A DNA stretch of 64,000 nucleotides from Komagataeibacter xylinus (GCF_004302915.1 NZ_QQBI01000001.1:62001-126000); one strand, 5' to 3'; counted from the stretch's first letter, positions 1-9,976 are shown. A program made the numbers and translations. The notes: generated by a model from the sequence alone, not told the origin.

Positions 1-1598
1 CGCGCAAGCTCGGGGTTGCACGTAAAGAACGACAGGTCGGTATAGATCCGCGCCGTAATGGGGTGGTAGTTGCCCGTGCCAAAATGCGCATACGAGCGCA
101 GGCCATTGCCCTCGCGCCGCACCACGAGGCTGAGCTTGGCGTGGGTCTTGAGGTCGGAGAAGCCAAAGACCACCTGCACGCCAGCCGCCTCGAGCGCGCG
201 GGCGAGGCGGATGTTCGCCTCCTCGTCAAAGCGGGCGCGCAGTTCCACCATGGCGGTGACCGCCTTGCCCGCTTCCGCCGCCTCGATCAGTGCCTTCACG
301 ATCGGGCTGTCGCGCGATGTGCGGTACAGCGTCTGCTTGATCGCCACCACGGCGGGGTCGAGCGCTGCCTGCCGCAGGAACTGCACCACCACGTCAAAAC
401 TTTCAAACGGGTGATGCACGATCATGTCGCGCGCACGGATGGCGGCGAAGCAGTCGCCCCCGCAATCGACGATCCGCTCGGGGAAGCGCGGCGTATAGGG
501 CGGGAACAAAAGGTCGGGCCGGTCATCGACGATCAGCTGCTTGAGGTCCACCACCCCGATCAGCCCGGACTGCACGAACACTTCATCCGGCGGGGGGGCC
601 AGGCCGTCGGCCATGGAGCGGGCCAGGTCCTCGGGCATGCGCGATTCGATATCGAGGTGAATCACCACGCCACGCCTGCGGCGCTTGAGCGCGCTCTCAT
701 AGGAGCGGACGAGATCCTCCGCCTCGTCCTCGAACTCCACATCCGTGTCGCGCACCACGCGCATCACGCCCCAGTCGCCCGCCACGAGGCCAGGGAACAG
801 GCGGTCGATGCACATCACGATCAGGCGCTCAAGCAGGATGAAGCGCGTGACGCCGGGCGGCGAAAGGGCGGCCGGCAGGCGGATGAAACGCTCGATGCGC
901 GCGGGCAGCAGGATCAGCGCCTCCATCACGAACTGCCCGGTCTCGGCGTTCATCAGCCGCAGCGCCTGGGCTATGCCCATGTTCGGGATGAAGGGCAGCG
1001 GATGGGCGGGGTCGATGGCCAGCGGCGTGAGCACGGGGAAGACGCGCTCCATGAAGCAGCTATCCAGCCACTCCTGCTCCTCCGCGGTGAAGGAGACCTC
1101 ATCGCACACCACCACGCCAGCGCCCTCGAGCTCGCGCTGCAGGTCGCGCCAGATGCGCTGCTGCTCCTGCAACAGCCGCCCCGTGCGCTCGCGCACGGCG
1201 GAAAGCTGCTGCTGGGGTGTCAGCCCGTCGGGCGAGGTCTTGACCAGCCCCTCGCGCACCTGTCCCACAAGCCCCGCCACGCGCACGGAATAGAATTCAT
1301 CAAGGTTGGAGGCGCTGATCGACAGGAAGCGCACGCGCTCGAGCAGCGGGTTGCGGGGGTTGTCGGCCTCATCGACCACGCGCTGGTTGAAGTCGAGCCA
1401 GGATAGTTCACGGTTGATGAAGCGTGCGGGTGATGTGGCGTCGATCAGGGTTTCAGGCGCCTCGCGCAGGGCAACCTGCCGCCCTGCCGCCCTGGCGGTA
1501 GTGGCGCGGCTGCGCGCGCGGGGCGCCGGTTTTGCGCCCGTGGCAGGCTTGCGTGGCGTTCTGGCCAATGGATTCGCGCTCCCGTTCGGCGGTGGCAT
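1..1598 (-). CDS. ppk: Polyphosphate kinase 1 (3' end beyond window)
   Basis: Makes and degrades long-chain inorganic polyphosphate by transferring the ATP gamma-phosphate onto the chain through a phosphohistidine. Only the N-terminal part (about 530 residues) lies in the window and the frame runs open off the left edge. The reverse-strand translation contains the family's N-terminal signature ([15 protein letters not shown], then [18 protein letters not shown]) and, at the window edge, [13 protein letters not shown], which is typical of the region before the catalytic histidines. The first ATG at 1598 gives a 50-residue basic, Ala/Pro-rich extension before the conserved block, and an in-frame stop lies just upstream. 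It lies downstream of hda on the same strand, a pairing found in other alphaproteobacteria. The catalytic histidines are outside the window. Confidence 0.93.
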   Translation of the reverse strand, partial: MPPPNGSANPLARTPRKPATGAKPAPRARSRATTARAAGRQVALREAPETLIDATSPARFINRELSWLDFNQRVVDEADNPRNPLLERVRFLSISASNLDEFYSVRVAGLVGQVREGLVKTSPDGLTPQQQLSAVRERTGRLLQEQQRIWRDLQRELEGAGVVVCDEVSFTAEEQEWLDSCFMERVFPVLTPLAIDPAHPLPFIPNMGIAQALRLMNAETGQFVMEALILLPARIERFIRLPAALSPPGVTRFILLERLIVMCIDRLFPGLVAGDWGVMRVVRDTDVEFEDEAEDLVRSYESALKRRRRGVVIHLDIESRMPEDLARSMADGLAPPPDEVFVQSGLIGVVDLKQLIVDDRPDLLFPPYTPRFPERIVDCGGDCFAAIRARDMIVHHPFESFDVVVQFLRQAALDPAVVAIKQTLYRTSRDSPIVKALIEAAEAGKAVTAMVELRARFDEEANIRLARALEAAGVQVVFGFSDLKTHAKLSLVVRREGNGLRSYAHFGTGNYHPITARIYTDLSFFTCNPELA

Positions 1599-1704
1599 TG
1601 CTTGTTGCAAGTGATTCTAGACGACAGAGCGCCCTCTTGGCCAGCGCCAAGCCCCTGCGTGTCCCCCGCAGCCTTCAGAGCCAGCATCCTGAAGTACGGG
1701 ATGG

Positions 1705-1773
1705 CGCTGTTTTCAAAACGCTTCGCTAAAACGCCGCCTTTTTTAAAACAGGCGGCGCCCAAAAACTTTTATT
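1705..1773 (-). repeat. Palindromic intergenic element, copy 1
   Basis: Lies between the hda stop and the ppk start. On the + strand it reads as a decayed AAGC-type hairpin, then CGCCGCCTTTTTTAAAACAGGCGGCG, then CCCAAAAACTTTTAT, which is the reverse complement of the left end seen in complete copies at 7331 and 57591. It is therefore an inverted, partly degraded member of the family. The GC stem followed by an A/T run could also terminate hda transcription. Confidence 0.75.
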
Positions 1774-1824
1774 CTGAAAGGGATGCCTGCCAACATGCTT
1801 CAGGCTGTAAAGCCCATGAATTTT

Positions 1825-2553
1825 TTATGACACGTGCAAACCGCCGTTTTTCTGGTCCGAAGGCACCAGCGGCGGCTCGGCTGGCAACAGGTCGGCCAGA
1901 GCGCGTGCGGCCAGGGCGCGGGTGACCGGGCGGCCCGAGGCAAGGGCTGCATGGTCCAGCCGGTTCGCGGCCTCCTGCACGGCCAGCGCCGTGCGGGGCA
2001 GGCGGCGCAGCAGCCACTCCACCACCGGCTGCGCCACCACGATCTGGCGCTCGGCCAGCAGGCGCAGCAAAAGCACGCGCAACAGCCCGTCGCCCGGCTG
2101 GCCGATGGCCACCGCCATGGTCGCGCGCAGCCTGCTGGCCAGGTCCGGCAGGGCCACCGCCCAGCGCGCGGGCGGCGTGCGCGCGCCAAGCAGCAGCACC
2201 ATGCCATGCTCGCGCGCGGCATTGATCAGGTGCAAAAGCGCGCGCTCATCGGCGCATTCATCGGCGCTGTCGAGCGCAATGGCCATGAGCGGCACCCGCG
2301 TGCCACAGGCCGGGAACAGGGCCGCCACATGCGCGTGCGACAGGCTGGCCCCATGCAGCAGCCGCGCGCCATGGCGGTGCGCCCAGATTTCAAGCAGGTG
2401 GGTCTTGCCGGTGCCTGCCGCCCCCCACAGCGCCAGCCTGCGCTCGGGCCATGGCGTGGGGCCGAGAAGCCAGCTACGGGCCGCGGCGTTGGAGGCGGCA
2501 AAAACGAAATCGGCAGCACGGAAACGCGGCGTGTGGGCAAACGGCAACACCAT
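1825..2553 (-). CDS. hdaA: DnaA-related regulatory ATPase, Hda family
   Basis: Homologue of the AAA+ domain of DnaA without the DNA-binding domain IV. Family members promote hydrolysis of DnaA-bound ATP after replication starts, with the sliding clamp as partner. The 242-residue product has a Walker A motif (GAAGTGKT, about residues 44-51), a Walker-B-like stretch ([10 protein letters not shown]), a sensor I segment (LLLGARTPP) and the DLASRL box. The frame is open far upstream. ATG 2553 is chosen because MVLPFAHTP aligns with the short N-terminal clamp-binding region of relatives; a GTG 12 bases earlier (VIGQMVLPF) is an equally plausible start. It is divergent from purM, and ppk follows after a palindromic element. 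Confidence 0.85.
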   Translation of the reverse strand: MVLPFAHTPRFRAADFVFAASNAAARSWLLGPTPWPERRLALWGAAGTGKTHLLEIWAHRHGARLLHGASLSHAHVAALFPACGTRVPLMAIALDSADECADERALLHLINAAREHGMVLLLGARTPPARWAVALPDLASRLRATMAVAIGQPGDGLLRVLLLRLLAERQIVVAQPVVEWLLRRLPRTALAVQEAANRLDHAALASGRPVTRALAARALADLLPAEPPLVPSDQKNGGLHVS

Positions 2554-2747
2554 CTGGCCGATCACCCCGGCAGGCGTGTTTTCATCCGTTTTCAGCTTCG
2601 TATGCTCAACCACCGCTTTGTGCGCAGCCCCACCATGACGTAAAGAAAGCCGGAAGTCCGTTTGAACCCGGCTCCAAGGGCGGTTTTCATAGCCTGCGCG
2701 AGGGAGTCCGGGAAAGTGATAGTTTGCTTGTGAAAAAGGCCTGCTGC

Positions 2748-3848
2748 ATGACGTCCGCCCCCCGCCCGACCACACCTGCCCCCGACAACGCGCCAAGCGC
2801 CACCTACCGCGATGCCGGGGTGGATATCGCGGCGGGCGACGCCCTTGTCGAGGTCATCAAGCCTGCGGCCAAGGCCACGGACCGCCCCGGCACCATGGGC
2901 GGGCTTGGCGGATTCGGCGCGCTGTTTGACCTGAAAGCCGCCGGTTTTTCCGATCCCATTCTCGTTTCATGCACCGATGGCGTGGGCACCAAGCTCATGA
3001 TCGCCATCGAGAGCGGGCTGCATGAAACCGTGGGTATCGACCTCGTGGCCATGTGCGTGAACGACCTTGTGGTGCAGGGCGCAACGCCGCTGTTCTTCCT
3101 CGACTACTTCGCCACCGGCAAGCTTGCGGTGGAGGATGCCGCCAAGGTGGTGCGCGGCATAGCCAAAGGCTGCGCCGAATCGGGCTGCGCGCTGGTGGGC
3201 GGCGAAACCGCCGAGATGCCGGGCATGTACGGCCCCGGCCATTACGACCTGGCCGGTTTTTCGGTCGGTGCAGCCGAGCGCACGGCGCTGCTGCCCGGCG
3301 ATATCCGCCCCGGTGACACGCTGATCGCCCTGCCTTCGGCGGGCGTGCATTCCAACGGGTTCTCGCTGGTACGCAACATCGTCAAACGCAGCGGGCTGGG
3401 CTGGGATGCCCCCTGCCCGTTTGCCGATGGCCAGACACTGGGCGAGGCGCTGATGACGCCCACCACGCTGTACGTGCGCCCCGTGCTCGACCTGCACCAC
3501 GCGGGCCTGCTTGTGGGCGCTGCCCACATTACCGGCGGCGGCCTGCCGGGCAACCTGCCGCGCGTGCTGCCCAAGGGCGTGCGCGCCGTGCTGGATGGCA
3601 CGTCGTGGCCGGTGCCGCCGGTCTTCCCGTGGCTGGCCAGCATTGGCAATGTCACCACCGAGGAAATGCTGCGCGTGTTCAACTGCGGCGTGGGCATGGT
3701 GCTGGTGGTGCGCGATGCCGATGCCGCCATGGCGAAGCTGGCCGGGCGCGGGCAGCAGGCCTTCATCATCGGCACCATAACCCAGGGCGAAAGCCCGGAC
3801 AGCCCCGCCACGCTGACCTTTGATGAACTGCCCGAACTGCGTGACTGA
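2748..3848 (+). CDS. purM: Phosphoribosylformylglycinamidine cyclo-ligase (AIR synthetase)
   Basis: Fifth step of purine synthesis: ATP-dependent closure of the imidazole ring, FGAM to AIR, in the cytosol. The 366-residue product has the PurM signature [12 protein letters not shown], followed by [14 protein letters not shown], and later the [13 protein letters not shown] loop, all typical of the ATP-binding fold. ATG 2748 is preceded by AAAAAGG at 9-base spacing; a GTG at 2730 is an alternative. Length is close to the usual 345-350 residues plus a short, Pro-rich N-terminal extension. purN follows after 10 bases, so the two are almost certainly cotranscribed. The gene is divergent from hda. 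Confidence 0.96.
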   Translation: MTSAPRPTTPAPDNAPSATYRDAGVDIAAGDALVEVIKPAAKATDRPGTMGGLGGFGALFDLKAAGFSDPILVSCTDGVGTKLMIAIESGLHETVGIDLVAMCVNDLVVQGATPLFFLDYFATGKLAVEDAAKVVRGIAKGCAESGCALVGGETAEMPGMYGPGHYDLAGFSVGAAERTALLPGDIRPGDTLIALPSAGVHSNGFSLVRNIVKRSGLGWDAPCPFADGQTLGEALMTPTTLYVRPVLDLHHAGLLVGAAHITGGGLPGNLPRVLPKGVRAVLDGTSWPVPPVFPWLASIGNVTTEEMLRVFNCGVGMVLVVRDADAAMAKLAGRGQQAFIIGTITQGESPDSPATLTFDELPELRD

Positions 3849-3858
3849 CCCGGCCCCG

Positions 3859-4479
3859 ATGCAAAAGACTCCCATCGCCATCCTCATCAGCGGGCGTGGC
3901 AGCAACATGCGCGCGCTGATCGAAGCCTGCGCACGGCCTGACTACCCCGCCCGCATTGCCCTGGTGCTGAGCAACAACCCCGACGCGCCGGGGCTGGACG
4001 TGGCGCGTTCCGCAGGACTTGCAGCGCAGGCCATCGATCACCGCGCCTACCCCCGCGACCGCGAAGGCCATGAGAGGGCACTCGATGCCACGCTGCGCGC
4101 GGCGGGCGTGCAATATATCTGCCTTGCGGGCTATATGCGCCTGCTCACGCCCTTCCTGACTACGGCATGGAAGGGGCGGATGCTCAACATCCACCCCAGC
4201 CTGCTACCTGCCTTTCCCGGCCTGCACACGCATGAGCGCGCGCTCGAAAACGGCACCCGCATCCATGGCTGCACCGTGCACTGGGTGACCGAGGGCATGG
4301 ATGAAGGCCCGGTGATCGGCCAGGCCGCCATACCCGTGCTGGATGGCGACACGCCGGACACACTGGCCGCCCGCGTGCTGGTGCAGGAACACAGGCTCTA
4401 CCCCGCCGCCCTGCGCCGCGTGCTGGCCCCGGCCACGACACCCGTGCCTGACGCGGCTGACAGCCTGCTGGCAGTTTAA
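3859..4479 (+). CDS. purN: Phosphoribosylglycinamide formyltransferase
   Basis: Third step of purine synthesis: transfers a formyl group from 10-formyl-tetrahydrofolate to GAR. The 206-residue protein shows ISGRGSNM near the N-terminus (phosphate binding), LAGYMRLL, the catalytic NIHPSLLPAFPG block (Asn and His) and the catalytic Asp in EGMDEGPV. An upstream in-frame ATG at 3820 would overlap purM by 29 bases; ATG 3859 puts the start 10 bases after purM and directly ahead of the conserved beta strand, so it is preferred. It is the last gene of the purMN pair and is followed by a strong hairpin. Confidence 0.95.
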   Translation: MQKTPIAILISGRGSNMRALIEACARPDYPARIALVLSNNPDAPGLDVARSAGLAAQAIDHRAYPRDREGHERALDATLRAAGVQYICLAGYMRLLTPFLTTAWKGRMLNIHPSLLPAFPGLHTHERALENGTRIHGCTVHWVTEGMDEGPVIGQAAIPVLDGDTPDTLAARVLVQEHRLYPAALRRVLAPATTPVPDAADSLLAV

Positions 4480-4489
4480 ACAGGCTTCC

Positions 4490-4561
4490 GGGCGCTGCCT
4501 TTTTCATCAAGGCAGCGCCCTGTCGAAGCTTTTTGAAAAAAGCTTCACCAAAAACTTCTTC
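4490..4561 (+). repeat. Palindromic intergenic element, copy 2, with strong hairpin
   Basis: Begins 10 bases after the purN stop. The first hairpin has perfect arms GGGCGCTGCCTT/AAGGCAGCGCCC around a short loop (4490-4520). It is followed by the family's HindIII-like palindrome GAAGCTTTTTGAAAAAAGCTTC (4525-4546) and the right end CACCAAAAACTTCTT. The first hairpin differs in sequence from the GCCGCC stem of other copies but sits in the same place. It probably also serves as the purMN terminator. Confidence 0.8.
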
Positions 4562-4671
4562 TCTTCTGCCTTTATCAGGGTCGGGCATCTGCGCGGCCTG
4601 CGCTGCGCTTTCCGCTTTTCAATACTATTAGGTGCGATAAAATATTCAGGCACCCGTCAGCCCGCAGGCAT

Positions 4672-4700
4672 AAAAAAAGCCGACCCGAAGGTCGGCTTTT
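4672..4700 (-). terminator. Rho-independent terminator of ndk
   Basis: Read leftward, a GC-rich stem AAAAGCCGACC/GGTCGGCTTTT with a 4-base loop is followed by a run of seven T residues. It lies 46 bases downstream of the ndk stop codon. Confidence 0.85.
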
Positions 4701-4745
4701 CCGCAACCGGGGCATCACACCCCGGCCCTGTCTGATCCGGAAGGA

Positions 4746-5168
4746 TCAGGGCAGGATCTCGGTGCCGGCGAAGAAGAAGGAGATCTCGTTCTTCGCGTTC
4801 TCGAGGCTGTCCGAGCCGTGCACGGAGTTGGCTTCGATGCTCTCGGCAAACTGGGCGCGGATGGTGTGGGCTTCGGCCTTCTTGGGGTCGGTCGCACCCA
4901 TCACTTCGCGGTTCTTCAGCACGGCGTTCTCGCCTTCAAGCACCTGCACCACGACCGGGCCGGAGATCATGAAGGACACGAGGTCGTTGTAGAACGGGCG
5001 CTCCTTGTGCACTTCATAGAACGCGCCAGCGGTCGCCTTGGTCAGCTGGATGCGCTTCTGGGCAACGATGCGCAGGCCATTGCCTTCGAACACGGCGTTG
5101 ATCTTGCCGGTCAGGTTACGGCGGGTCGCATCGGGCTTGATGATGGAGAGGGTACGTTCGACTGCCAT
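4746..5168 (-). CDS. ndk: Nucleoside diphosphate kinase
   Basis: Transfers the terminal phosphate from ATP to nucleoside diphosphates through a phosphohistidine, balancing NTP pools. The 140-residue protein is the standard length. It starts [14 protein letters not shown] and carries the active-site motif [12 protein letters not shown], with the phosphorylated His. ATG 5168 is chosen because AAAGGAGC lies at ideal spacing; a 17-residue upstream extension in the open frame has no such site. It appears to be a single-gene transcript with its own terminator and stands convergent to purMN. Confidence 0.97.
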   Translation of the reverse strand: MAVERTLSIIKPDATRRNLTGKINAVFEGNGLRIVAQKRIQLTKATAGAFYEVHKERPFYNDLVSFMISGPVVVQVLEGENAVLKNREVMGATDPKKAEAHTIRAQFAESIEANSVHGSDSLENAKNEISFFFAGTEILP

Positions 5169-5328
5169 GGGACAGCTCCTTTCAACAGGTTGCAAAATAT
5201 ACGAGGCGGCATTGGACATAAGCCGACATCACCTTACAACCGCCATCTAGAGCATATCGCCGCAGACTGGTAGGTACAAACCCGCACGAAACCAGCCATG
5301 CCCCCTTTATTGCCGGAGTTTTCCGCCC

Positions 5329-7215
5329 GTGAGCCTACTCGTCATATCTGACCTGACCCTGCGCATTGCAGGGCGCACCCTGCTCGATGGCGCGAGCCTG
5401 AGCATCGACCCCGGCCGCAAGATCGGCCTCGTGGGCCGCAACGGGGCGGGCAAGTCCACGCTGCTTGCTGCCATTGCAGGCGATATCGCGCCCGATGGCG
5501 GCACCATCAACCTTTCCGCCCGCGCGCGCATGGCCCGCATCAAGCAGGAAGCCCCCACCGGCTATGGCTCCCTGCTCGATACCGTGCTGGCGGGCGATAC
5601 CGAGCGCACGGGCCTGCTGGCCGAATCCGAAACCTGCACCGACCCCGCCCGCATTGCCGATATCCACGAGCGCCTGCTGGCCATCGATGCCCACAGCGCG
5701 CCCGCCCGCGCCGCCGCCATCCTGTCCGGCCTCGGCTTTGACGCCAGCGCCCAGGCGCGCCCGGTATCCGACTTTTCGGGCGGGTGGCGCATGCGCGTGG
5801 CACTCGCCACGGCGCTGTTCCTCAACCCCGACCTGCTTCTGCTCGATGAGCCGACCAACCACCTCGACCTCGAGGCCACGATCTGGCTCGAGAACTGGCT
5901 GGCCCGCTTTGGCGGCGCTGCGCTGATTGTCAGCCACGACCGGGGCCTGCTTGACCGCGCGGTGGATGCCATCGCCCATCTTGATCGCGGCAAGCTCACG
6001 CTCACGCCCGGCGGGTATGAGGAGTTCGTGCGCATCCGCACAGAGCAGGCGCTGCAACAGGCCCGCATGGCCGAGCGCATCAACGCCAAGCGCGCGCACA
6101 TGCAGTCCTTTGTTGACCGTTTCCGCGCCAAGGCAACCAAGGCCAAGCAGGCGCAGGCCCGCATCAAGGCGCTGGAAAAACTGCCCCAGATCGATAGCGT
6201 GGTAGAGGATACGCCCAGCCACTTCTCCTTCCCCGAGCCATCCCCCCTGCCCCCGCCCATGCTGACCATGGAGCGCGTAAGTGCGGGGTATGGCGATCAC
6301 ACCATCCTGTCCAACCTGTCGCTGCGCATCGACATGGAGGACCGCATCGCCCTGCTTGGCGCGAACGGCAACGGCAAATCCACCTTCGCCAAGCTAGTGG
6401 CGGGCAGGCTGGCGCCCCAGTCGGGCACGATCCAGCACAGCCCCAAACTCAAGGTGGGCTATTTTGCCCAGCATCAGGCCGAGGAACTGCGGCCCGATGA
6501 AACGCCGGTCGAGCACATGGCCCGTGCCCTGCCCGAGGCCACGCCACCTGCCGTGCGCGCGCAGCTTGCCCGCTTCGGGCTGGATGCGGAGCGGGCCGAG
6601 ACACCCACGCGCGACCTGTCAGGCGGCGAGAAGGCCCGCCTGCTGCTGGCCCTGGCCACGCGCGATGCCCCGCACCTGCTGATTCTGGATGAACCGACCA
6701 ACCACCTTGACCTTGATGCCCGCGATGCGCTGATCCGGGCGCTAGCGGAATTCGAGGGCGCGGTACTGCTGATCAGCCATGACCCGCATCTGGTTGAACT
6801 CGTGGCCGACCGACTGTGGCTGGTGGGCGATGGCACGGTGCGCCCGTTTGAGGGCGACATGGCGGAATACCGCGTGTGGCTGACCGAACGCGCCCGCGCG
6901 GTAGCCGCCAGCAACCCCGACCGCCCCGCCGCCGCCCCCAAGCGCGATGACCGCCGCGAACGCGCCGAGGCCCGCAAGGCCACAGCCCCCCTGCGCAAGC
7001 GCATCCGCGATGCCGAGCAGCTTATGGCGAAACTGGTGGCCGAACGCGCAAAGCTCGAAGCCCGCCTGGCCGACCCGAAACTGTATGAAACCGGCAAGCC
7101 CGAGGAAGTCACGGCACTCAACACCCGCCTTGCCGCCATTGCACGCGAACATGACCGGGCGGAGGAAGACTGGCTGGAAGCCGAAACCGAGCTTGAAGCC
7201 GCGAATGCGGACTAG
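5329..7215 (+). CDS. ABC-F family ATPase, YheS/Uup type
   Basis: Soluble tandem-ATPase protein of the ABC-F class, which acts at the ribosome and not as a transporter; the pattern most resembles E. coli YheS. The 628-residue product has two ABC cassettes: Walker A GRNGAGKST (about residue 36) with signature FSGGWRMR, and Walker A GANGNGKST (about residue 343) with signature LSGGEKAR. Both have LLDEPTNHLDL/LDEPTNHLDL Walker B blocks. Between them is the charged linker (RFRAKATKAKQAQARIK) that contacts the ribosome in this class. A charged coiled coil fills the last 100 residues. There are no membrane segments. The start is GTG with GGAG upstream. The TAG stop lies inside the left arm of a palindromic repeat. 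Confidence 0.93.
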   Translation: MSLLVISDLTLRIAGRTLLDGASLSIDPGRKIGLVGRNGAGKSTLLAAIAGDIAPDGGTINLSARARMARIKQEAPTGYGSLLDTVLAGDTERTGLLAESETCTDPARIADIHERLLAIDAHSAPARAAAILSGLGFDASAQARPVSDFSGGWRMRVALATALFLNPDLLLLDEPTNHLDLEATIWLENWLARFGGAALIVSHDRGLLDRAVDAIAHLDRGKLTLTPGGYEEFVRIRTEQALQQARMAERINAKRAHMQSFVDRFRAKATKAKQAQARIKALEKLPQIDSVVEDTPSHFSFPEPSPLPPPMLTMERVSAGYGDHTILSNLSLRIDMEDRIALLGANGNGKSTFAKLVAGRLAPQSGTIQHSPKLKVGYFAQHQAEELRPDETPVEHMARALPEATPPAVRAQLARFGLDAERAETPTRDLSGGEKARLLLALATRDAPHLLILDEPTNHLDLDARDALIRALAEFEGAVLLISHDPHLVELVADRLWLVGDGTVRPFEGDMAEYRVWLTERARAVAASNPDRPAAAPKRDDRRERAEARKATAPLRKRIRDAEQLMAKLVAERAKLEARLADPKLYETGKPEEVTALNTRLAAIAREHDRAEEDWLEAETELEAANAD

Positions 7216-7264
7216 AGCAGATCCAGTTTGAATGGACACATTCGAACTGCTGGAGATGCTCGAT
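7213..7264. repeat. Imperfect inverted repeat of the TAGAGCA type
   Basis: Left arm TAGAGCAGATCCAGTTTGAAT pairs imperfectly with ATTCGAACTGCTGGAGATGCTCGA. Its first three bases are the stop codon of the ABC-F gene. It resembles the perfect element immediately downstream and looks like a diverged second copy of the same kind. Confidence 0.65.
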
Positions 7265-7275
7265 AAACAATGAGT

Positions 7276-7317
7276 TAGAGCAATTCCACTGAGCCAGAGT
7301 TCAGTGGAATTGCTCTA
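7276..7317. repeat. Perfect 17-bp inverted repeat (TAGAGCAATTCC type)
   Basis: Arms TAGAGCAATTCCACTGA and TCAGTGGAATTGCTCTA are perfectly complementary around an 8-base spacer. Extragenic palindromes beginning AGAGCA and ending TGCTCT are, from memory, common in alphaproteobacterial chromosomes. It sits between the convergent ABC-F and MFS genes. Confidence 0.8.
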
Positions 7318-7330
7318 GAAACGACTGAAG

Positions 7331-7417
7331 TAATAAAAGTTTTTGGGTATCCTCTTTTTTTCAAAAAGGGGGCGTTAAACGAAGCTTTTTGAAAAAAGCT
7401 TCACCAGAAACTTTTAT
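7331..7417 (+). repeat. Palindromic intergenic element, copy 3 (near-complete)
   Basis: Starts with ATAAAAGTTTTTGGG, runs through a weakened CTC/T-run stem and the palindrome GAAGCTTTTTGAAAAAAGCTTC, and ends CACCAGAAACTTTTAT. The two ends are imperfect inverted repeats of each other. Its right end abuts the MFS stop codon, so it fills the gap between convergent genes. Confidence 0.85.
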
Positions 7418-8613
7418 CATTTGCCGCCAGCTTTCCCGGAACCGGCCAGCCCGATCAGGAAGATCCCCAGCCCCGCCGCCGAGAGGCAGGCCCCGGCCCA
7501 CCCCACGGACTGCGCGCCATAACCCGCCGCAATCACCGCCCCACCCAGCCATGCCCCGAAGGCGTTGGCGATGTTGACGGCGCAGTGGTTGAGGGTTGCC
7601 GCCAGACCCTGCGCCTCGGCTGCCACGTCCATCAGCCGGGTCTGGAGTGCGGGCAGCAGGGCGATGATGCAGCCGGTCAGGCCAATGACCGGCAGGATCA
7701 GCCAGACATTCCCCGCGCACAGCGCAAACAGGCATGACATGAGCGTGCTCGCCACCAGGGTTACGATGATGGCCAGCACCGGGCTCACATCAACCAGCCG
7801 CGCGCCCGCCATGTTGCCCGCCACCATGCCCAGCCCCCACAGCATCTGGGCTACCGGCAGCACATCGGCGGATACCCCGGTAACCCCCAGCAGCACGGTG
7901 GAAAGATAGGTGCCGACACAGAACATGCCCCCAAACCCGACCGCGCCCGTAGCCAGCGTCAGCCAGACCTGCGGGCTCCCGAGCGCGCCAAGCTCGCGCC
8001 GCACGGAAGGCGCATGGGCGGGGTCAACCGGCACCTGCGGCAAGCTGCGCGCCATCAGCCCGAAGGCGATGAGGCCCATGAGCGTGACCAGCCCGTAAAC
8101 CGCGCGCCAGCCCAGTGCTTCACCCACCCACGTTACCAGCGGCACGCCCACCACATGCGCGATGGTAAGGCCCGAAAACACGCCCGCCACGGCCCGCCCC
8201 CGGCGTGCGGGTGGCACCATGGCCGCCGCCACCAGCGCCGCCACGGCGTAAAAGGCGCCATGCGGCACCCCGGTCAGAAAACGCAAGGTAACCAGCGTGC
8301 CGTAACCGGGGGCCAGGGCGCACCCGGCATTGCCCGCCACGAACACCGCCTGCAACACCAGCAGCAGCCTGCGCCGGGGCATGCGGGCGGCCAACAGGGT
8401 TACAAGCGGCGCGCCCACCACCACGCCCAGCGCATAGGCGCTGATGACATGCCCCGCTACCGGCACGCCCACGCCAAGCGAGCGCGCCACGCCCGGCAGC
8501 AACGCCATGAGCGCGAACTCACCCGTGCCGATGGCAAAGGTGGCGACCGCCAGCGCGCCCCAGGCCGCCCATACCCGACCCGCCGGAAAGGGGGCCATGT
8601 CTGCTTCACTCAC
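7417..8613 (-). CDS. MFS transporter, DHA1 drug/metabolite exporter type
   Basis: Inner-membrane proton-coupled exporter of the AraJ/YdhP/PbuE-like DHA1 group; the substrate cannot be read from sequence. The protein (398 residues) has about twelve hydrophobic segments, the GTGEFALMALLPG motif in the first helix and an RMPRRR cytoplasmic loop between helices 2 and 3. GTG 8613 has AAAGGG at 7-base spacing; ATG 8598 is the alternative, and the longer ATG frame to 8658 lacks a ribosome site. It is transcribed away from the AI-2E-type gene and converges with the ABC-F gene. Confidence 0.85.
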   Translation of the reverse strand: MSEADMAPFPAGRVWAAWGALAVATFAIGTGEFALMALLPGVARSLGVGVPVAGHVISAYALGVVVGAPLVTLLAARMPRRRLLLVLQAVFVAGNAGCALAPGYGTLVTLRFLTGVPHGAFYAVAALVAAAMVPPARRGRAVAGVFSGLTIAHVVGVPLVTWVGEALGWRAVYGLVTLMGLIAFGLMARSLPQVPVDPAHAPSVRRELGALGSPQVWLTLATGAVGFGGMFCVGTYLSTVLLGVTGVSADVLPVAQMLWGLGMVAGNMAGARLVDVSPVLAIIVTLVASTLMSCLFALCAGNVWLILPVIGLTGCIIALLPALQTRLMDVAAEAQGLAATLNHCAVNIANAFGAWLGGAVIAAGYGAQSVGWAGACLSAAGLGIFLIGLAGSGKAGGK

Positions 8614-8825
8614 ATATCCGCCCTTTCCCGATGGCGAAGATTGGCTTACCGCTTGCACATCAATGCAGCATTAACCCATCAGGGCCATATCACTTTACCA
8701 GACCATCCGTGGCCTAATTTCACCCTCCGGCAATCCGGCCGCCCCACCCTGCGTTATCCGGGTTCACGCCACGGGCACGCCATTCCCGTTTTCACACATT
8801 CCATGCCCAGCATACGGACCCATAG

Positions 8826-9950
8826 ATGACAGCCTCCCCCCCCACGGCTCCCTCTTCCAACGAACCCGATTCCAGGCCTGCCCATCACAAGGATGACATA
8901 ACCGATCCCCGCGCCATCCAGCTCGCACGCATCTATGCCCTGCTGCGGCTGACGCTGATCGTGACCATCGTGGTCATGCTGATCTGGGTCGTGGGCGATG
9001 TGCTGATGGTCATCTTTGCCGCGACCCTGGTGGCCGTGATCCTGCATAACCTTGCCGCGCTTGTTGAACGGCGCACGCGCATGCCTTACTGGCTGGCGCT
9101 CTCCACCGTGGTGGTGGTGCTGATCGGGGCCCTGACCGGCCTGATCTGGAGCAGCGGCCCCGAAATATCGGAGCAGGCGGTCAAGCTGCGCACCGCCCTG
9201 AGCGAGCAGGCCCACAACCTGCGTGACAGCATGGGCCATTCCTCCACCGGGCGGATGATCCTTGATAACCTGCCCACCACCCTTGGCGGCAATGAACAGA
9301 CTTCAGGCAATGCCGGGTTCGGCTCCATCGCGGGGTCGATGACGGGCTTTGTCTCCTCGGCCTTTGGCGCGGCGGGCACGCTGGCCGTGATCCTGATCGC
9401 GGGGCTGTATTTCGCCATCTCGCCCGAAATCTATGTCAACGGCATGCTGCGGCTGATCCCCCACCCCTACCGCAAGACATCGCGCAAGCTGCTGCTGACC
9501 GCGGGCCGCACGCTGTGGGCGTGGACTGCAGGGCAGGCGCTGGACATGACCGTGGTTGGGCTGCTGTCCTTCATCGGGCTGTGGTGCATTGGCGTGCCGC
9601 TGGCCCTGGCCTTGGGCGTGGTGGCGGGCATGGCCAATTTCATTCCCTATATTGGGGCCTTCGTGGGTGCCATACCCGCGGTCCTCATCGGGCTGTCGCA
9701 GGGCACGCGCGAGGGGGTGATGGTGCTGGGACTTTACGCCGCCATCCAGTTCTTTGAAGGCAATGTTATGGCGCCGCTCATCCAGCGCCACGCGGTCAAG
9801 ATGCCACCGGGGCTGACCATCCTGTCACAGACGATCTTTGGCACCATCCTCGGCATTCCGGGGCTGATCCTGGCATCCCCCCTCACCGCCGCCCTGCTCG
9901 CCACCATGGACAAGGCCACGCCAAAACTGGATGACGACGAGCGGGTATAG
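8826..9950 (+). CDS. AI-2E family (PerM/TqsA-like) membrane protein
   Basis: Polytopic inner-membrane protein of the AI-2E exporter superfamily, whose members export small molecules or ions; substrate unknown here. The 374-residue product has a polar N-terminus (about 35 residues), paired hydrophobic segments (TLIVTIVVMLIWVV, VLMVIFAATLV), a long soluble loop in the middle and the family's C-terminal permease region (VAGMANFIPYIGAFVGAIP, PGLILASPLTAALLA). Relatives sit beside purM and hda in many alphaproteobacteria; here the ABC-F and MFS genes intervene. Start ATG 8826 has only a weak upstream GGA. Confidence 0.86.
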   Translation: MTASPPTAPSSNEPDSRPAHHKDDITDPRAIQLARIYALLRLTLIVTIVVMLIWVVGDVLMVIFAATLVAVILHNLAALVERRTRMPYWLALSTVVVVLIGALTGLIWSSGPEISEQAVKLRTALSEQAHNLRDSMGHSSTGRMILDNLPTTLGGNEQTSGNAGFGSIAGSMTGFVSSAFGAAGTLAVILIAGLYFAISPEIYVNGMLRLIPHPYRKTSRKLLLTAGRTLWAWTAGQALDMTVVGLLSFIGLWCIGVPLALALGVVAGMANFIPYIGAFVGAIPAVLIGLSQGTREGVMVLGLYAAIQFFEGNVMAPLIQRHAVKMPPGLTILSQTIFGTILGIPGLILASPLTAALLATMDKATPKLDDDERV

Positions 9951-9976
9951 CCACCTACAGGCCAGAAGTTCCTGAT

